This document shows, piece by piece, positions 17,340 through 27,011 of a stretch of DNA of 54,822 nt (positions are counted from its first letter, which is position 1; the number at the start of each line of letters is the position of its first letter). The notes under the pieces were generated by a model. The model was not told where the DNA came from and did not search any database. It worked only from the letters and a program-made list of their open reading frames with translations. Origin of the DNA: DASZHJ01 sp035581425. GTDB taxonomy: Bacteria; Pseudomonadota; Alphaproteobacteria; ATCC43930; CGMCC-115725. The stretch lies in assembly GCA_035581425.1 (NCBI GenBank), contig DATJVP010000104.1:1-54822 (forward strand), in the 5' to 3' direction. The translations under genes and the position numbers were made by a program.

Positions 17340-18635
17340 ATGCGCCGTCTGCTTCAGCCCCACGATTTCGGTCGATTGCGCCGATGGGCCGCTGTCTTCG
17401 TAGAATTCAGCTTCGTCCAGGGATTGGCGCAGCTAATCGGTTTTGCTGCGGGCATCGTGGTCGTGCGCCTGCTCCCGGTACAGGACTACGCGATCTACAC
17501 GATCGCCAATTCGATGCAGGGCGCGCTGGTCGTCCTTGCAGACAGCGGCGTCGCCAGCGCGGCGATCGGCATCGGAGGACGTGTCTGGCAAAATCCGGTT
17601 CGCCTGGGCCAGGTGATCGATGCGGCACGCGCGACGATAAAGGTTACCGGCGCATTGATCGTGATTCCGGCGCTGCTCACATTCGTGTTGCTGCTGAGCA
17701 GGCACGGCGCGAGCGTCGGTCAGGCCATGGTCCTCGCCGCGCTCCTGGCCGCCAGCAGCGCGTTGACCGTGTTCAACTCCGTCGATCTCGTCGCGGCGCG
17801 CCTTGGCGGCTCCACGCGCTTCATTCAACTGCTGAGCCTCGGGGCCAGTGGAATGCGCCTCGCTGCCACGGCGATAGCCGCGGCGTTCGGATTGCGGGTG
17901 GAGACGGCGATATCCGCGCTCGTGGTCGCATCGGGCGCACAGTATTGGGCGACGGCGCATTGGCTGCGCGGGAAGGTCGGGCGCGATGCACCCCGCGATC
18001 CCTCCGCCGCCGCAGAACTCAAGTCGGTCGCTGTGCGGCAGTTTCCCAACAGCCTCAATTATGTGTTCCAGGGGCAGATCAGTATCTGGCTCTTGAGTAT
18101 TTTCGGCTCCTCGGCCGGCCTCGCCGATCTCGGTGCCGTCACGCGAATCGGCGCCATCTTTGCGGTGCTGATGGCGACCATGCAAAACGTCATCGTGCCG
18201 GTCTACGCCCGCTGCCAGGATCCGAGCCGATTGGGTCGGCTCTATCTCCAGATTCTTGCGGGGTTCGCCGGATTGGTGCTGGCACCGGTCGTCCTCGTCG
18301 CAGTGGCCCCGCAGCCGGTCCTTTGGATCCTGGGACCGCAATATGCGCATCTGCCCGCGGAGCTGGTGCTCGCCGTGCTGAGCGCATCGATCGGCTCGCT
18401 GGTGAGCCTGGCGTGGATGCTCAACGCATATCGGGCGTGGTTTCCGCCATCTCGAATCTGGATTCCCCTGGAACTCTCCGCGCAGATCGCAGTTGTGCTC
18501 CTGATCGGTGTCTCCACGGTGAGCCAGGTGCTCATGGTGGCCATTTGCTCGGGCCTGATCATGCTGGCGGCGAATGTCGCAGTATCGATCGCCTTCATCA
18601 GCCGATTCCGGCGCCAGTCCAAGCCTCTCACATGA
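17340..18635 (+). CDS. Wzx-type lipid-linked oligosaccharide flippase
   Basis: A 431-residue polytopic inner-membrane protein of the MOP/polysaccharide transporter superfamily. It has about twelve hydrophobic segments, starting with FVQGLAQLIGFAAGIVVVRL and the LLPVQDYAIYTIA loop that resembles the family's first cytoplasmic loop. It would flip undecaprenyl-linked repeat units to the periplasm for a Wzy-type polymerase. It lies directly after three GT4 genes and before a polymerase-like gene, the classical Wzx/Wzy order. Confidence 0.86.
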   Translation: MRRLLQPHDFGRLRRWAAVFVEFSFVQGLAQLIGFAAGIVVVRLLPVQDYAIYTIANSMQGALVVLADSGVASAAIGIGGRVWQNPVRLGQVIDAARATIKVTGALIVIPALLTFVLLLSRHGASVGQAMVLAALLAASSALTVFNSVDLVAARLGGSTRFIQLLSLGASGMRLAATAIAAAFGLRVETAISALVVASGAQYWATAHWLRGKVGRDAPRDPSAAAELKSVAVRQFPNSLNYVFQGQISIWLLSIFGSSAGLADLGAVTRIGAIFAVLMATMQNVIVPVYARCQDPSRLGRLYLQILAGFAGLVLAPVVLVAVAPQPVLWILGPQYAHLPAELVLAVLSASIGSLVSLAWMLNAYRAWFPPSRIWIPLELSAQIAVVLLIGVSTVSQVLMVAICSGLIMLAANVAVSIAFISRFRRQSKPLT

Positions 18636-18725
18636 TGGTCCGGACATGGTCGTGATAACATCGTCGAGAAAACCCGCGCGCGCTCGTCTGCTCCTCACAT
18701 TCAGCGAGTTCATCGTTCCTTAGCC

Positions 18726-20138
18726 ATGCCACCGGCCGTCCAGTCCCCCCTGGTGCTCGCTCTCGCTCTGGCGCTTGCCGTCTTTTTTGCGTTGCGGACG
18801 CTCACGAGTTGGGTCAAGGGGCTCCAGCTCCTCACGGTCGCCGTGACCTTCGGCGGCATCCTCGGAGCGCGCATCGGCAGCACGCCATTTCCCATCGCCT
18901 TGCGCGACATCGCCATCGTCTTACCGCTTTATGGCGTGTTCTTCCTTACCAAGACCGGATCTCGAGCGCTGAGAGCGGTTCCCGTGGATTTGGCGTTGGG
19001 CGTCTGCGCGTTCGCCGCGTGGCTTGGGATCTGTCTGTTCAACCCGAATGGAGTCGCCGCGCTGCGAATGCTCATCGGACTCAAGGTTTGGGCGTTCTAT
19101 GTCCCGCTGATGGTGGTGGGCATTGCCCTTGGGCAGCGCCCGGAGGCGCTCTTTCGGGTGCTTCGCGCGCTGCTGCTATGCGGACTTGTGGCATGCGGCG
19201 TGGGACTGTTGCAGGCGCTGCTCATTCGCATCATCGGCTACCACGCTGCCATCGACCTCTTCTTCGGCGAGGCGGGCAAAGCGGTGACCCAGGGATACAG
19301 CAGGTTCAGCGTCGGTGGCGGCATTTACCGAATTCCCGGAACTTTCTCGTTTACGTCGCAATATGTCTCGTTCCTTTTCCTGTTCTTGACTGCTGCTGTG
19401 ATCGTCTCGAACTCGGATCCGGATCCGCGGTATCAGCGGATCGGCCGGATCGCATTCTACGTCGGTCTTCTCGCGGGATTGTTCAGCGGGACGAAGGGCG
19501 CGTTCCTCATGTTTCCCCTCTATGGCCTGGCGTTTGCGGCGTTCGGATTGGTGCGGGGCCGTCTGTTGGTCGTAGCGCCCGTTGCCATTGCCGCGACTCT
19601 CTGGGCAATCACCTCGGCGGGTCTGGATCCGCTCGGTCTCGCGTCATTCGGCGCGGAGCAGGCGGAAATGTACGGGAGAGGCTTCGTCGTTCAGCAGGTG
19701 GATGACGCGGTTCGGCATGGCGCAATTGGCGAGGGCATCGGAAGCTCGACCAGCGCGGCGCGATTCGCGACCGTCGGCGCCAGCTCGGAGACGCAACTCG
19801 GATTCGAGTCGTATTTCGCCAAAGCTGCTGCGGAACTCGGCACGGTCGGTTTTGTCGTCATTGCGACATTGCTGCTCATCATCCTTTTCCATGCGAGCCT
19901 TCTTGCGCTCCGGCATTGGGGGAGAGAGAGCAATCGAATTCTGGCACCGCTCGCAATTTACGTCGTTTACGTCGTCATCACCTGTCTGAAGGGCGCGGCG
20001 CTCGATACCGACCCGACGAATATTTTCTTCTGGCTGAGCCTTGGAGTGCTCTGTAACTGCGGTCGAGCTACCGAACCCGATACCGTTAAGTCCTTAGACC
20101 ACGGGCCCCCAAGCGCGGCGAAGGGCGCTCAAGTCTGA
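18726..20138 (+). CDS. Second polymerase-like polytopic membrane protein
   Basis: A 470-residue membrane protein with about ten to twelve hydrophobic stretches and the general layout of Wzy/O-antigen ligase proteins. A long periplasmic loop includes SRFSVGGGIYRIPGTFSF, and near the C-terminus is IGEGIGSSTSAARFATVGA with an ETQLGFESYFAKAAAELG segment that resembles the O-antigen ligase motif. It may be the repeat-unit polymerase, while the 12146 protein acts as ligase, or the reverse. It ends 19 nt before a convergent gene. Confidence 0.75.
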   Translation: MPPAVQSPLVLALALALAVFFALRTLTSWVKGLQLLTVAVTFGGILGARIGSTPFPIALRDIAIVLPLYGVFFLTKTGSRALRAVPVDLALGVCAFAAWLGICLFNPNGVAALRMLIGLKVWAFYVPLMVVGIALGQRPEALFRVLRALLLCGLVACGVGLLQALLIRIIGYHAAIDLFFGEAGKAVTQGYSRFSVGGGIYRIPGTFSFTSQYVSFLFLFLTAAVIVSNSDPDPRYQRIGRIAFYVGLLAGLFSGTKGAFLMFPLYGLAFAAFGLVRGRLLVVAPVAIAATLWAITSAGLDPLGLASFGAEQAEMYGRGFVVQQVDDAVRHGAIGEGIGSSTSAARFATVGASSETQLGFESYFAKAAAELGTVGFVVIATLLLIILFHASLLALRHWGRESNRILAPLAIYVVYVVITCLKGAALDTDPTNIFFWLSLGVLCNCGRATEPDTVKSLDHGPPSAAKGAQV

Positions 20139-20157
20139 GCGGGTGTGGATTTCGACA

Positions 20158-21210
20158 TCAATGGCTCGGCGAGCGGACGGGCTCTCCGCCTTGCGGGCCG
20201 ACGGCGCGGAGAAGTATTTCGAGGTAGGCTTTGGCAACAGTCGCCGGTTGGTGCCGCAATAAATGCTCCGCGGCACGAGCGCGCAGGTCGCTGATCGCTC
20301 GCTCATCCCGGAGGAGCGTGTGGAGAGCGGCCGCAAGGGCCTCGGCATTCCCTTTCGGAAGGACCATGCCGCAGGGACCGACTGCCTCGGGCAAGCCTCC
20401 AGTCCGAGACGCCGCTATGACGCATCCGCAAGCAATGCCTTCCAGTGCGACGATTCCGAAACCCTCTTCGACGAGTGACGGGATCACCATGATACGGGCA
20501 CGATTGAGAAGAGCGGCCACCTCCTCATTCGATTTCCCGCCCGCGAAGTGCACTCGCGCACTCAAGTCGAGACGTGAGCACTGCGATTCCAGGGCCTGCC
20601 GCTCGGGACCGTCGCCGAGTATCAGCAGGGACGGCGTCACCCCACGCTTTCCCAATAAAGCCAGCGCCTCCAACAATATTTTGAGCCCCTTGTCGGAAAC
20701 GAGGCGGCCGAGAAAGACAAGATCGTAATCGCGCGCGCCGGTGCCGATCAGGCGGAATACGCGGTCGCGATAGGGATTGGGAATGACGGTCATCGAATCG
20801 TTTCCCAATTGATGAGCAATAGCGCGGCTGCAGGCGACCACGTGTCGGCAGCGCCTGATGATCGCGCGCTTGAGCCGCTGCGCTAGCCCCGAGAGTCCCA
20901 CCTCGTCGCCGAGCGGATGAAGCTGTGCGATCACCCATGGCCGCCGCACGAGCAGGAGGGGCCAGGCAAATTGCAGACTGATCTGGTTCTGCAGAACGAC
21001 ATCGCACCAGCGGATAGCGCTGAGGAGCCGTTGCGGCGGCGGTCGCCGATGGACTTCGTAGGGAAACCGGTCGGTCGCGCTCGATGGGGTCATCGTCACG
21101 ACCTTTACCGTGTGGCCAAGCGCGACGAACTCGTCGGCGAGGAGTTCCGTCACGGTTTCGATTCCGCCGATGCTCGGATAAAAAGGATAGGACGTGATGA
21201 GAATCTTCAC
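20158..21210 (-). CDS. GT4 glycosyltransferase
   Basis: A 350-residue GT-B enzyme. The N-terminus KILITSYPFYPSIGGIETVT has the Gly-rich acceptor motif. The donor domain has VIPNPYRDRVF, LVFLGRLVSDKGLKILLEAL, LILGDGPERQALE and VIPSLVEEGFGIVALEGIAC. GTG 21210 is chosen because it directly precedes this motif and forms a 4-nt GTGA overlap with the stop of the upstream gene, indicating translational coupling. The open frame continues to 21315 but that part overlaps the upstream gene. Confidence 0.9.
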   Translation of the reverse strand: MKILITSYPFYPSIGGIETVTELLADEFVALGHTVKVVTMTPSSATDRFPYEVHRRPPPQRLLSAIRWCDVVLQNQISLQFAWPLLLVRRPWVIAQLHPLGDEVGLSGLAQRLKRAIIRRCRHVVACSRAIAHQLGNDSMTVIPNPYRDRVFRLIGTGARDYDLVFLGRLVSDKGLKILLEALALLGKRGVTPSLLILGDGPERQALESQCSRLDLSARVHFAGGKSNEEVAALLNRARIMVIPSLVEEGFGIVALEGIACGCVIAASRTGGLPEAVGPCGMVLPKGNAEALAAALHTLLRDERAISDLRARAAEHLLRHQPATVAKAYLEILLRAVGPQGGEPVRSPSH

Positions 21211-22382
21211 GGCGTTCGCTCGACCGGCTCCGCGATGGACCCGGACGGCAGCGGCGCGTGGCGCTGCGCTGCCTCGATTAGAATTTCCTCGACCCTGCGA
21301 GTGAGGCGATCCCAATCGTAGCGCTCCAAGTCTGGCTCGGGCGCATGTGCGGGATCGGCAATTGCGCGCTCTATCCCGCGCGCCAGGCTTTCCGCATCGG
21401 CCTCGCAGAATTGCACGTGAGATAATTTCATTGCCGCGACTTCATCGACCCGCGGCGATGCGAGCACCGGCTTGCCCATGGCCCCGTACTCGAGGATCTT
21501 CAGCGGCGACTGGAAGTGATAATAGGGGTGCTCATCGACCGCCGATAGACCGAGATCCGTTGCCATGAAATAAGGCATGACCTCCGAGTACGGAACCGCG
21601 CCGACGATGCGCACCACTCGATTCCATTCGCCCGCGCGGCTTCGGATGCGCTCGAGAAGCGGACTGTCTCCCACCAGCATCAGAACGATGTTCCGTCCCC
21701 CGCGGGCAAGGTCGATTATCGCGTCCAGGAAATAGAGGCGCGCGCTGCAGGTCATTCCGATGATCGAGACGACGAATGCGTCGGGATCGATGCCCAGCCG
21801 CGCCTTGCACTCCGGAGCCGAGTGCGAAGCCCGGAAGCTCCTATATCGAGCGAGCTCGACGCCGTTCGGCACGTAGAACGAGCGCGGGTTCAGCGATGAA
21901 GCCTGCCGCACGAGCCCCTTTGAAACACACATTACGGCCTCAGCGGCGGCGACGTAGCGTCGCTCGAATTCGGTATCATCGGGCGTCTGCGTCCAGTCGC
22001 CGCCGTCGAGATAGTCGCAGACAATCGGCACCTTTCCTCGCAGCGCTGCGAAATCGAGATATCCCGTGAGATAGGGGGCGGGCGCCACTACGAGGACGTC
22101 ATAGCGTGATCGCGAAAGCTCCCGCTGGATTGCTCGATTGAGGAGCCAGCCGTTCAGCGAGGCAGTCCTGGGAAACCGACAAACCGCGAGCTCGGCGTAA
22201 GGGGTGCCAAAATGGGAGCGATGATTGGCGAGATCGGCAACATAGCGCCAGGCTCTCGATCGCGGATGGACTCGGAAACTCAGGGCGGTGACACGATGGC
22301 GGTCTGCGAGCCTTTCAATCAGATGATCGCTCCGGGTACGACCGGTTCGAAGGGGGGCGTGGGGTAACCAGAGGATATTCAT
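21207..22382 (-). CDS. GT4-like glycosyltransferase
   Basis: A 391-residue GT-B protein. The start is MNILWLPHAPLRTGRTRSDH, and the donor domain includes FYVPNGVELARYRSF, SIIGMTCSARLYFLDAIIDL and a diverged tail (FQSPLKILEYGAMGKPVLAS). It is similar to sugar transferases that build polysaccharide side chains. It is the first gene of a two-gene leftward operon, its stop overlapping the next start. It faces the carbamoyltransferase at 22540 across a 157-bp divergent spacer. Confidence 0.85.
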   Translation of the reverse strand: MNILWLPHAPLRTGRTRSDHLIERLADRHRVTALSFRVHPRSRAWRYVADLANHRSHFGTPYAELAVCRFPRTASLNGWLLNRAIQRELSRSRYDVLVVAPAPYLTGYLDFAALRGKVPIVCDYLDGGDWTQTPDDTEFERRYVAAAEAVMCVSKGLVRQASSLNPRSFYVPNGVELARYRSFRASHSAPECKARLGIDPDAFVVSIIGMTCSARLYFLDAIIDLARGGRNIVLMLVGDSPLLERIRSRAGEWNRVVRIVGAVPYSEVMPYFMATDLGLSAVDEHPYYHFQSPLKILEYGAMGKPVLASPRVDEVAAMKLSHVQFCEADAESLARGIERAIADPAHAPEPDLERYDWDRLTRRVEEILIEAAQRHAPLPSGSIAEPVERTP

Positions 22383-22539
22383 TCGACGCGACGGATTGCA
22401 GGCCCAGAGAAACGCACCGGTAATGCCAGCCCCCGGATCGGAAAACGCAGCGTTCGAGAGGACGCACGAACCGCTGAGGTTTGGCTCATTTCCAAGCGCT
22501 GCGGCATGTTAGTGTTGATGGATCGAGGAGGGCGGCCTC

Positions 22540-24285
22540 TTGTACATCCTGGGTCTCAACGCTTACCACGCCGACTCGTCGGCTTGCATCCTCCGCGATG
22601 GTACGCTGGTCGCAGCGGCGGAAGAGGAGCGATTTCGGCGCATCAAGCATTGGGCGGGGTTCCCGGAGCTCGCAATCAAATATTGCCTGGATGCGGCGGG
22701 GATCGCGCTCGCCGAGGTCGATCACGTCGCCATCAACCGCGATCCCCGTGCCAATCTCTGGCGGAAGGCGCTGTTCACTCTCCGCCAGCGCCCGGACGCC
22801 CGCTTCGTCCTCGACCGGTTGCGGCATGCGGCGCGCTGGAGCTCCATCGAGGAAGAGTTCCGAAATCGCTTCCCCGGCACCGCGCTCCGCGCTCGAGTTC
22901 GCAACGTCGAGCATCATCGCGCTCATCTGGCCTCCGCCTTCTATGTTTCGCCCTTCGACGAAGCGGTAGCGGTCTCGGTCGATGGCTCGGGCGATTTCGC
23001 GAGCGCGGCTTGGGGCCTGGGCAAGGGCACGCGGATCGAGATTCACGGCCGCGTCCCGTTCCCGCATTCCCTCGGCATTTTCTATGAGGCCATGACCCAG
23101 CACCTGGGGTTCCCTCACTATGGCGACGAATACAAGGTGATGGGTCTCGCTCCCTACGGCGAGCCCTCCTATCTCGAGAAGCTTCGTGAGATCGTCGATC
23201 TGCGGCGCGACGGAACCTTCTCTCTGGATCTCCGGTACTTCCGCTTCCACAGGGAACGGCGTCTCTATGAATGGAACGACTGCGCGCCCGGCTCCGGCCG
23301 TCTCGGCAGCGACGATCTGGAGCGCTTGTTGGGACCGCGCCGCGCGCCCGAAGCCGCCTTGGAGCAGCGGCACAAGGACATCGCCCGGTCGGTCCAGCGG
23401 CTTTATGAGCAGGCACTTTTCAATTTGCTGAACCAGCTTTACGAGCGATATCGACTGCCGCGGCTCGTCTTGTCCGGCGGTTGTGCCTTCAACTCCGTCG
23501 CGAACGGAAAGATCCACCGGGAGACGCCATTCGAGCGCTGCTATATCCAGGCTGCGGCGGGCGACGCCGGGGGCGCGGTCGGCGCGGCGTTCGATACCTG
23601 GCACGACCTCGCAGGCGTCCGGCGCAACTTCGCGATGAATCACGCCTCCTGGGGTCCGGAATTCTCGGACGCGGAGATCGAGCGCGTCCTGAAAGCGGGC
23701 CTTGCGGCGGCGAGCGAGCCCTCGATCACGCTTCGGCGCGTCGACGACGAGACTGTCTATTGCCACGATGTCGCCGCGGCGATCGCGGGGGGCAAGGTCG
23801 TCGGTTGGTTCCAGGGTCGGATGGAATGGGGGCCGCGCGCGCTCGGCAACCGCTCAATTCTCGGCGATCCCCGCCGCGCGGACATGAAGGACATCCTCAA
23901 TCTCAAGATCAAGCGACGGGAATCCTTCCGGCCGTTCGCGCCTGCGATCCTGCGCGAGAGCGTGGGCGAGTGGTTCGAGACCGATGACGACGTTCCCTTC
24001 ATGATGAAGGTGTTTCAGATCCGCCGGGAGCGTCGCGCGCAAATCCCGGCCGTGACGCATGTGGACGGTTCGGGGCGACTGCAGACCGTCACTGCCGAAG
24101 CCAACCCGAGGTATCATCGAGCTATCTCCGCATTCCGGGATATCACGGGCGTCCCGATCGTTCTCAATACCTCTTTCAACGAGAACGAGCCCATCGTATG
24201 CCGTCCGGAGGAGGCCCTCGACTGCTTCCTCAGAACCAAGATGGATCTGCTGGCGATCGGAAATTTCATTTTGGCCAGGGCATGA
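22540..24285 (+). CDS. Carbamoyltransferase, NodU/CmcH family
   Basis: A 581-residue O-carbamoyltransferase that would use carbamoyl phosphate and ATP to carbamoylate a hydroxyl, most often on a sugar. The N-terminal domain has NAYHADSSACILRDG and HHRAHLASAFYVSPFDEAV, and then LSGGCAFNSVANGK. The C-terminal domain has GRMEWGPRALGNRSIL, KRRESFRPFAPAIL and LNTSFNENEP. Length is normal for the family. The start is TTG 22540, supported by GAGGAG at 22525-22530, 9 nt upstream. NodU relatives carbamoylate Nod factors, and others carbamoylate antibiotics. Here decoration of the exopolysaccharide is most likely, though the lasso locus begins 860 bp downstream. Confidence 0.92.
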   Translation: MYILGLNAYHADSSACILRDGTLVAAAEEERFRRIKHWAGFPELAIKYCLDAAGIALAEVDHVAINRDPRANLWRKALFTLRQRPDARFVLDRLRHAARWSSIEEEFRNRFPGTALRARVRNVEHHRAHLASAFYVSPFDEAVAVSVDGSGDFASAAWGLGKGTRIEIHGRVPFPHSLGIFYEAMTQHLGFPHYGDEYKVMGLAPYGEPSYLEKLREIVDLRRDGTFSLDLRYFRFHRERRLYEWNDCAPGSGRLGSDDLERLLGPRRAPEAALEQRHKDIARSVQRLYEQALFNLLNQLYERYRLPRLVLSGGCAFNSVANGKIHRETPFERCYIQAAAGDAGGAVGAAFDTWHDLAGVRRNFAMNHASWGPEFSDAEIERVLKAGLAAASEPSITLRRVDDETVYCHDVAAAIAGGKVVGWFQGRMEWGPRALGNRSILGDPRRADMKDILNLKIKRRESFRPFAPAILRESVGEWFETDDDVPFMMKVFQIRRERRAQIPAVTHVDGSGRLQTVTAEANPRYHRAISAFRDITGVPIVLNTSFNENEPIVCRPEEALDCFLRTKMDLLAIGNFILARA

Positions 24286-24322
24286 CCCATCCACCCGAGC
24301 AACGCGATGATGGTCGCTGCTC

Positions 24323-25030
24323 TCAAACCGAGCCGTGCGGCCAAGCGTGAAGCTCTCCCGGTGAGATCATCCTGGTCTCGTAGCCATGACGCTGCAGTTC
24401 ATGCAGACATTCACGATCGGAGATACCATGCAGCGCAATGAAGAAATGAGTCTTGTGCTGCTTCAGAATTTCTTGCGCGCCTAGCAATGCAGTCCCTTCC
24501 GCGCCCTCGATATCCATCTTGACGACATCCGGAACTGGAAACTCATCGAGGCGGACGGAGCGAACCTCGGTCCCCTCCGCCGCCAATTTGCCCTGATATC
24601 CGTCGGCCGAGAGTGCAAAGCTCACGCTGCCGGTCCGGTCGGAGACTGCGGCGTCGATCACGTCGGCATTCGTGATGCGATTGACGGCGAGATGGTTTCT
24701 GAGATTGGCGAGGTTTTCGGGATCCGGCTCGAATGCGTAGACCTTGCCGCTCGAGCCGACGAGGCGCGCGAAAGCGAGCGTGTAGTAGCCGGCATGCGCG
24801 CCGACGTCGAATATCGTCATCCCCGGTCGAACGAACTCCGCCAGAAATGCCATCTTTTGGCGCTCGTAGGTTCCGAGCCAGCAACCGTGGATTCCAGCGC
24901 CGACCTTCCAGGAAAGCCCGCGATTGAGGCCGGTCATGACCGGTATTTGCAAGTTCCTCGGCAAAGCGCGAAGGGGAAACCGCAATAATCGCCCCAGCGG
25001 TCGAGTCGCGGAAAATGGGGTGAGCGACAT
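24323..25030 (-). CDS. FkbM-family SAM-dependent methyltransferase
   Basis: A 235-residue class I methyltransferase. The SAM site is FDVGAHAGYYTLAFARLVG, with YAFEPDPENLANL as motif II and DVVKMDIEGAEGTALLGA as the FkbM signature. Family members O-methylate sugars and natural products. GAGGGA lies 7 nt before the ATG. It converges with the carbamoyltransferase and lies next to the lasso exporter, so it may methylate a glycan or, less likely, the peptide. Confidence 0.9.
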   Translation of the reverse strand: MSLTPFSATRPLGRLLRFPLRALPRNLQIPVMTGLNRGLSWKVGAGIHGCWLGTYERQKMAFLAEFVRPGMTIFDVGAHAGYYTLAFARLVGSSGKVYAFEPDPENLANLRNHLAVNRITNADVIDAAVSDRTGSVSFALSADGYQGKLAAEGTEVRSVRLDEFPVPDVVKMDIEGAEGTALLGAQEILKQHKTHFFIALHGISDRECLHELQRHGYETRMISPGELHAWPHGSV

Positions 25031-25148
25031 CCGGTTTCCCTCAAATCCCGGTGAGGCAGGCGACCAAGGCCATGCTCAGCCTAGCAGCGAGCCGTGAGCG
25101 CGGTCGAGCGCATCGCGAACGATCGGCGCTTCTGCTAGCTTCGGGACG

Positions 25149-27011
25149 ATGAGGCCTGCACCCGAACGTGAATTGCCTCGATCGGATTCGGCGCGGGGAG
25201 TCGGTTTTATCCTTGCGCGGCTCCGCGGGTTTGCCCGCGCCTTCCTCGATGCCGTAGGGATATCGAGGGTCGTCGGCGCTGCGCTTCTGGTGTTGATGTC
25301 GGCCGCCACCGAAGGCATCGGTATCGCCCTGCTCGTGCCGCTGGTGGATTTGCTGGATCGCGCCGATGGCGAGGGCGGGCGGGTCGCCGCGATGGTGCGT
25401 GCGGTTTTCACGGCCGCGGGAATGCCCCTCTCGCTCCCGGTGCTCCTTGCCCTCTTCGTCGGGCTCATCGTGCTTCGCGCGGCTCTGCTCGCATGGCGCG
25501 ACAGCGTCCTCGCGCGGCTCGAGCTCGACTTCGTCGATAGGCGGCGGCGCGACGTTTTTCGAGCGATCGCCGGCGCCAAATGGTCTCTTCTGATGCGCCA
25601 GCGGTTCTCGGACCTGCTCGAGGCGGTGACCGCGCAAGTCAGCGAGATAGACCGAGGCACATATTTCTTTCTCCGGATTCCCGCCGTGGCTCTCCTGGGC
25701 GCGGCTCAGATCCTCATAGCGCTCGTCCTATCGCCGCTGCTCACCGTTGCCGTGCTCTGCTGGGGGGTGCTCCTCCTCGCGGCATTCCATTGGCACTTCG
25801 GCAGCGGTTACGCGCAGGGCGAGCGGTTTGCGGCCGCACGCCGGGTAGCGTTCGCCGAAGTCAGCGACTTTCTGCACGCCCTCAAGCTGGCCAAGAGCCA
25901 TGCCGCCGAGCATCGTCATATTGCGGCGTTCGAAGCGGCGACGGCCCGCCAAACGGCAGAGACGATCGCTCAGACCCGGGCATCAGTGGTCGTGCGCCTT
26001 GTCGTCCAGATCGCGGCGGGGATCACGCTCGGCATATTCGTCTTCGCTGCGGTCGCGCTCATGCAACTCCCGACGGCGAGCGTGCTTGTCATGGTCGTGA
26101 TCTTTTCGCGCCTCACGCCATTGATCCTGGAATTGCAGATCGGCTGGCAGGCGGTATCTCGGATGCTCCCGGTTTTCGACGCGGTCGGAGCGCTCCAAGC
26201 ACGTTGTCTGGCGGAAGCCGAGCCCTCCCTCGGCGCGAATGGCGGCATCGAGCTGCGACGAGGGATCGTGCTCGCGGGCGTGGGGTTCCGATACGGCAAG
26301 GCCGGCGATGCACCGGCCCTTCGAAACCTCAGTCTCGAGATCGCCGCCGGGAGCACCGTCGCTATCGTCGGACGGACCGGAGCAGGCAAGAGCACGCTCG
26401 CGGATTTGCTGCTGGGGCTGATCCAGCCGACCGAGGGCCGGATCCTGCTCGACGGCAAACCCATCGACGGCGATCGGCTCGGGCACTGGCGGCGCAGCGT
26501 TGCCTACGTTCCGCAGGACAACTTTCTCTTCAACGATACCGTGCGGCAGAACCTGCTATGGGCCGCGCCTGATGCGAGCGACGCGGAGATTGCGGAGGCG
26601 CTCACGGCGGCATCGGCGGATCGGTTCGTGGCGGCATTGCCGAGAGGCCTCGACACCGTGATCGGCGAGCGCGGCGTGCGGCTCTCCGGCGGCGAGCGGC
26701 AGCGCCTCGCGCTCGCGCGCGCGCTCCTCCATCGGCCGACGCTCCTGGTCCTCGACGAGGCCACGAGCGCGCTCGACAGCGAGACCGAGCGTGCGGTGCA
26801 AGCTGCGATCGAGCGGCTCCATGGCTCGCGGACGATCGTCATCGTTGCGCATCGTCTCTCGACCATTCGCACCGCCGATTGCATCTTCGTGCTCGAGGCG
26901 GGAGAGCTTCTACAACGCGGGACATGGGAGGAGCTCAACCGTGACCGCGAGGGGCGGTTCGCCGCACTCCTCGATGCGAGCCACGCCTTGCCGCGATCAG
27001 CGGCTGTTTAG
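25149..27011 (+). CDS. ABC exporter (fused permease-ATPase), candidate lasso-peptide exporter
   Basis: A 620-residue half-transporter of the MsbA/lipid A and peptide exporter type. The transmembrane domain spans about 38-340. The ATPase follows: Walker A GRTGAGKS (408-415), Q-loop near VPQDN, signature LSGGE (512-516), Walker B LLVLDE (532-537) and the H-loop in VAHRLSTI. All catalytic residues are present. No C39 peptidase domain precedes the permease, which fits lasso systems, where a separate B2 protein cuts the leader. It overlaps the convergent nucleotidyltransferase gene by 15 bp. Glycan export is the alternative. Confidence 0.85.
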   Translation: MRPAPERELPRSDSARGVGFILARLRGFARAFLDAVGISRVVGAALLVLMSAATEGIGIALLVPLVDLLDRADGEGGRVAAMVRAVFTAAGMPLSLPVLLALFVGLIVLRAALLAWRDSVLARLELDFVDRRRRDVFRAIAGAKWSLLMRQRFSDLLEAVTAQVSEIDRGTYFFLRIPAVALLGAAQILIALVLSPLLTVAVLCWGVLLLAAFHWHFGSGYAQGERFAAARRVAFAEVSDFLHALKLAKSHAAEHRHIAAFEAATARQTAETIAQTRASVVVRLVVQIAAGITLGIFVFAAVALMQLPTASVLVMVVIFSRLTPLILELQIGWQAVSRMLPVFDAVGALQARCLAEAEPSLGANGGIELRRGIVLAGVGFRYGKAGDAPALRNLSLEIAAGSTVAIVGRTGAGKSTLADLLLGLIQPTEGRILLDGKPIDGDRLGHWRRSVAYVPQDNFLFNDTVRQNLLWAAPDASDAEIAEALTAASADRFVAALPRGLDTVIGERGVRLSGGERQRLALARALLHRPTLLVLDEATSALDSETERAVQAAIERLHGSRTIVIVAHRLSTIRTADCIFVLEAGELLQRGTWEELNRDREGRFAALLDASHALPRSAAV

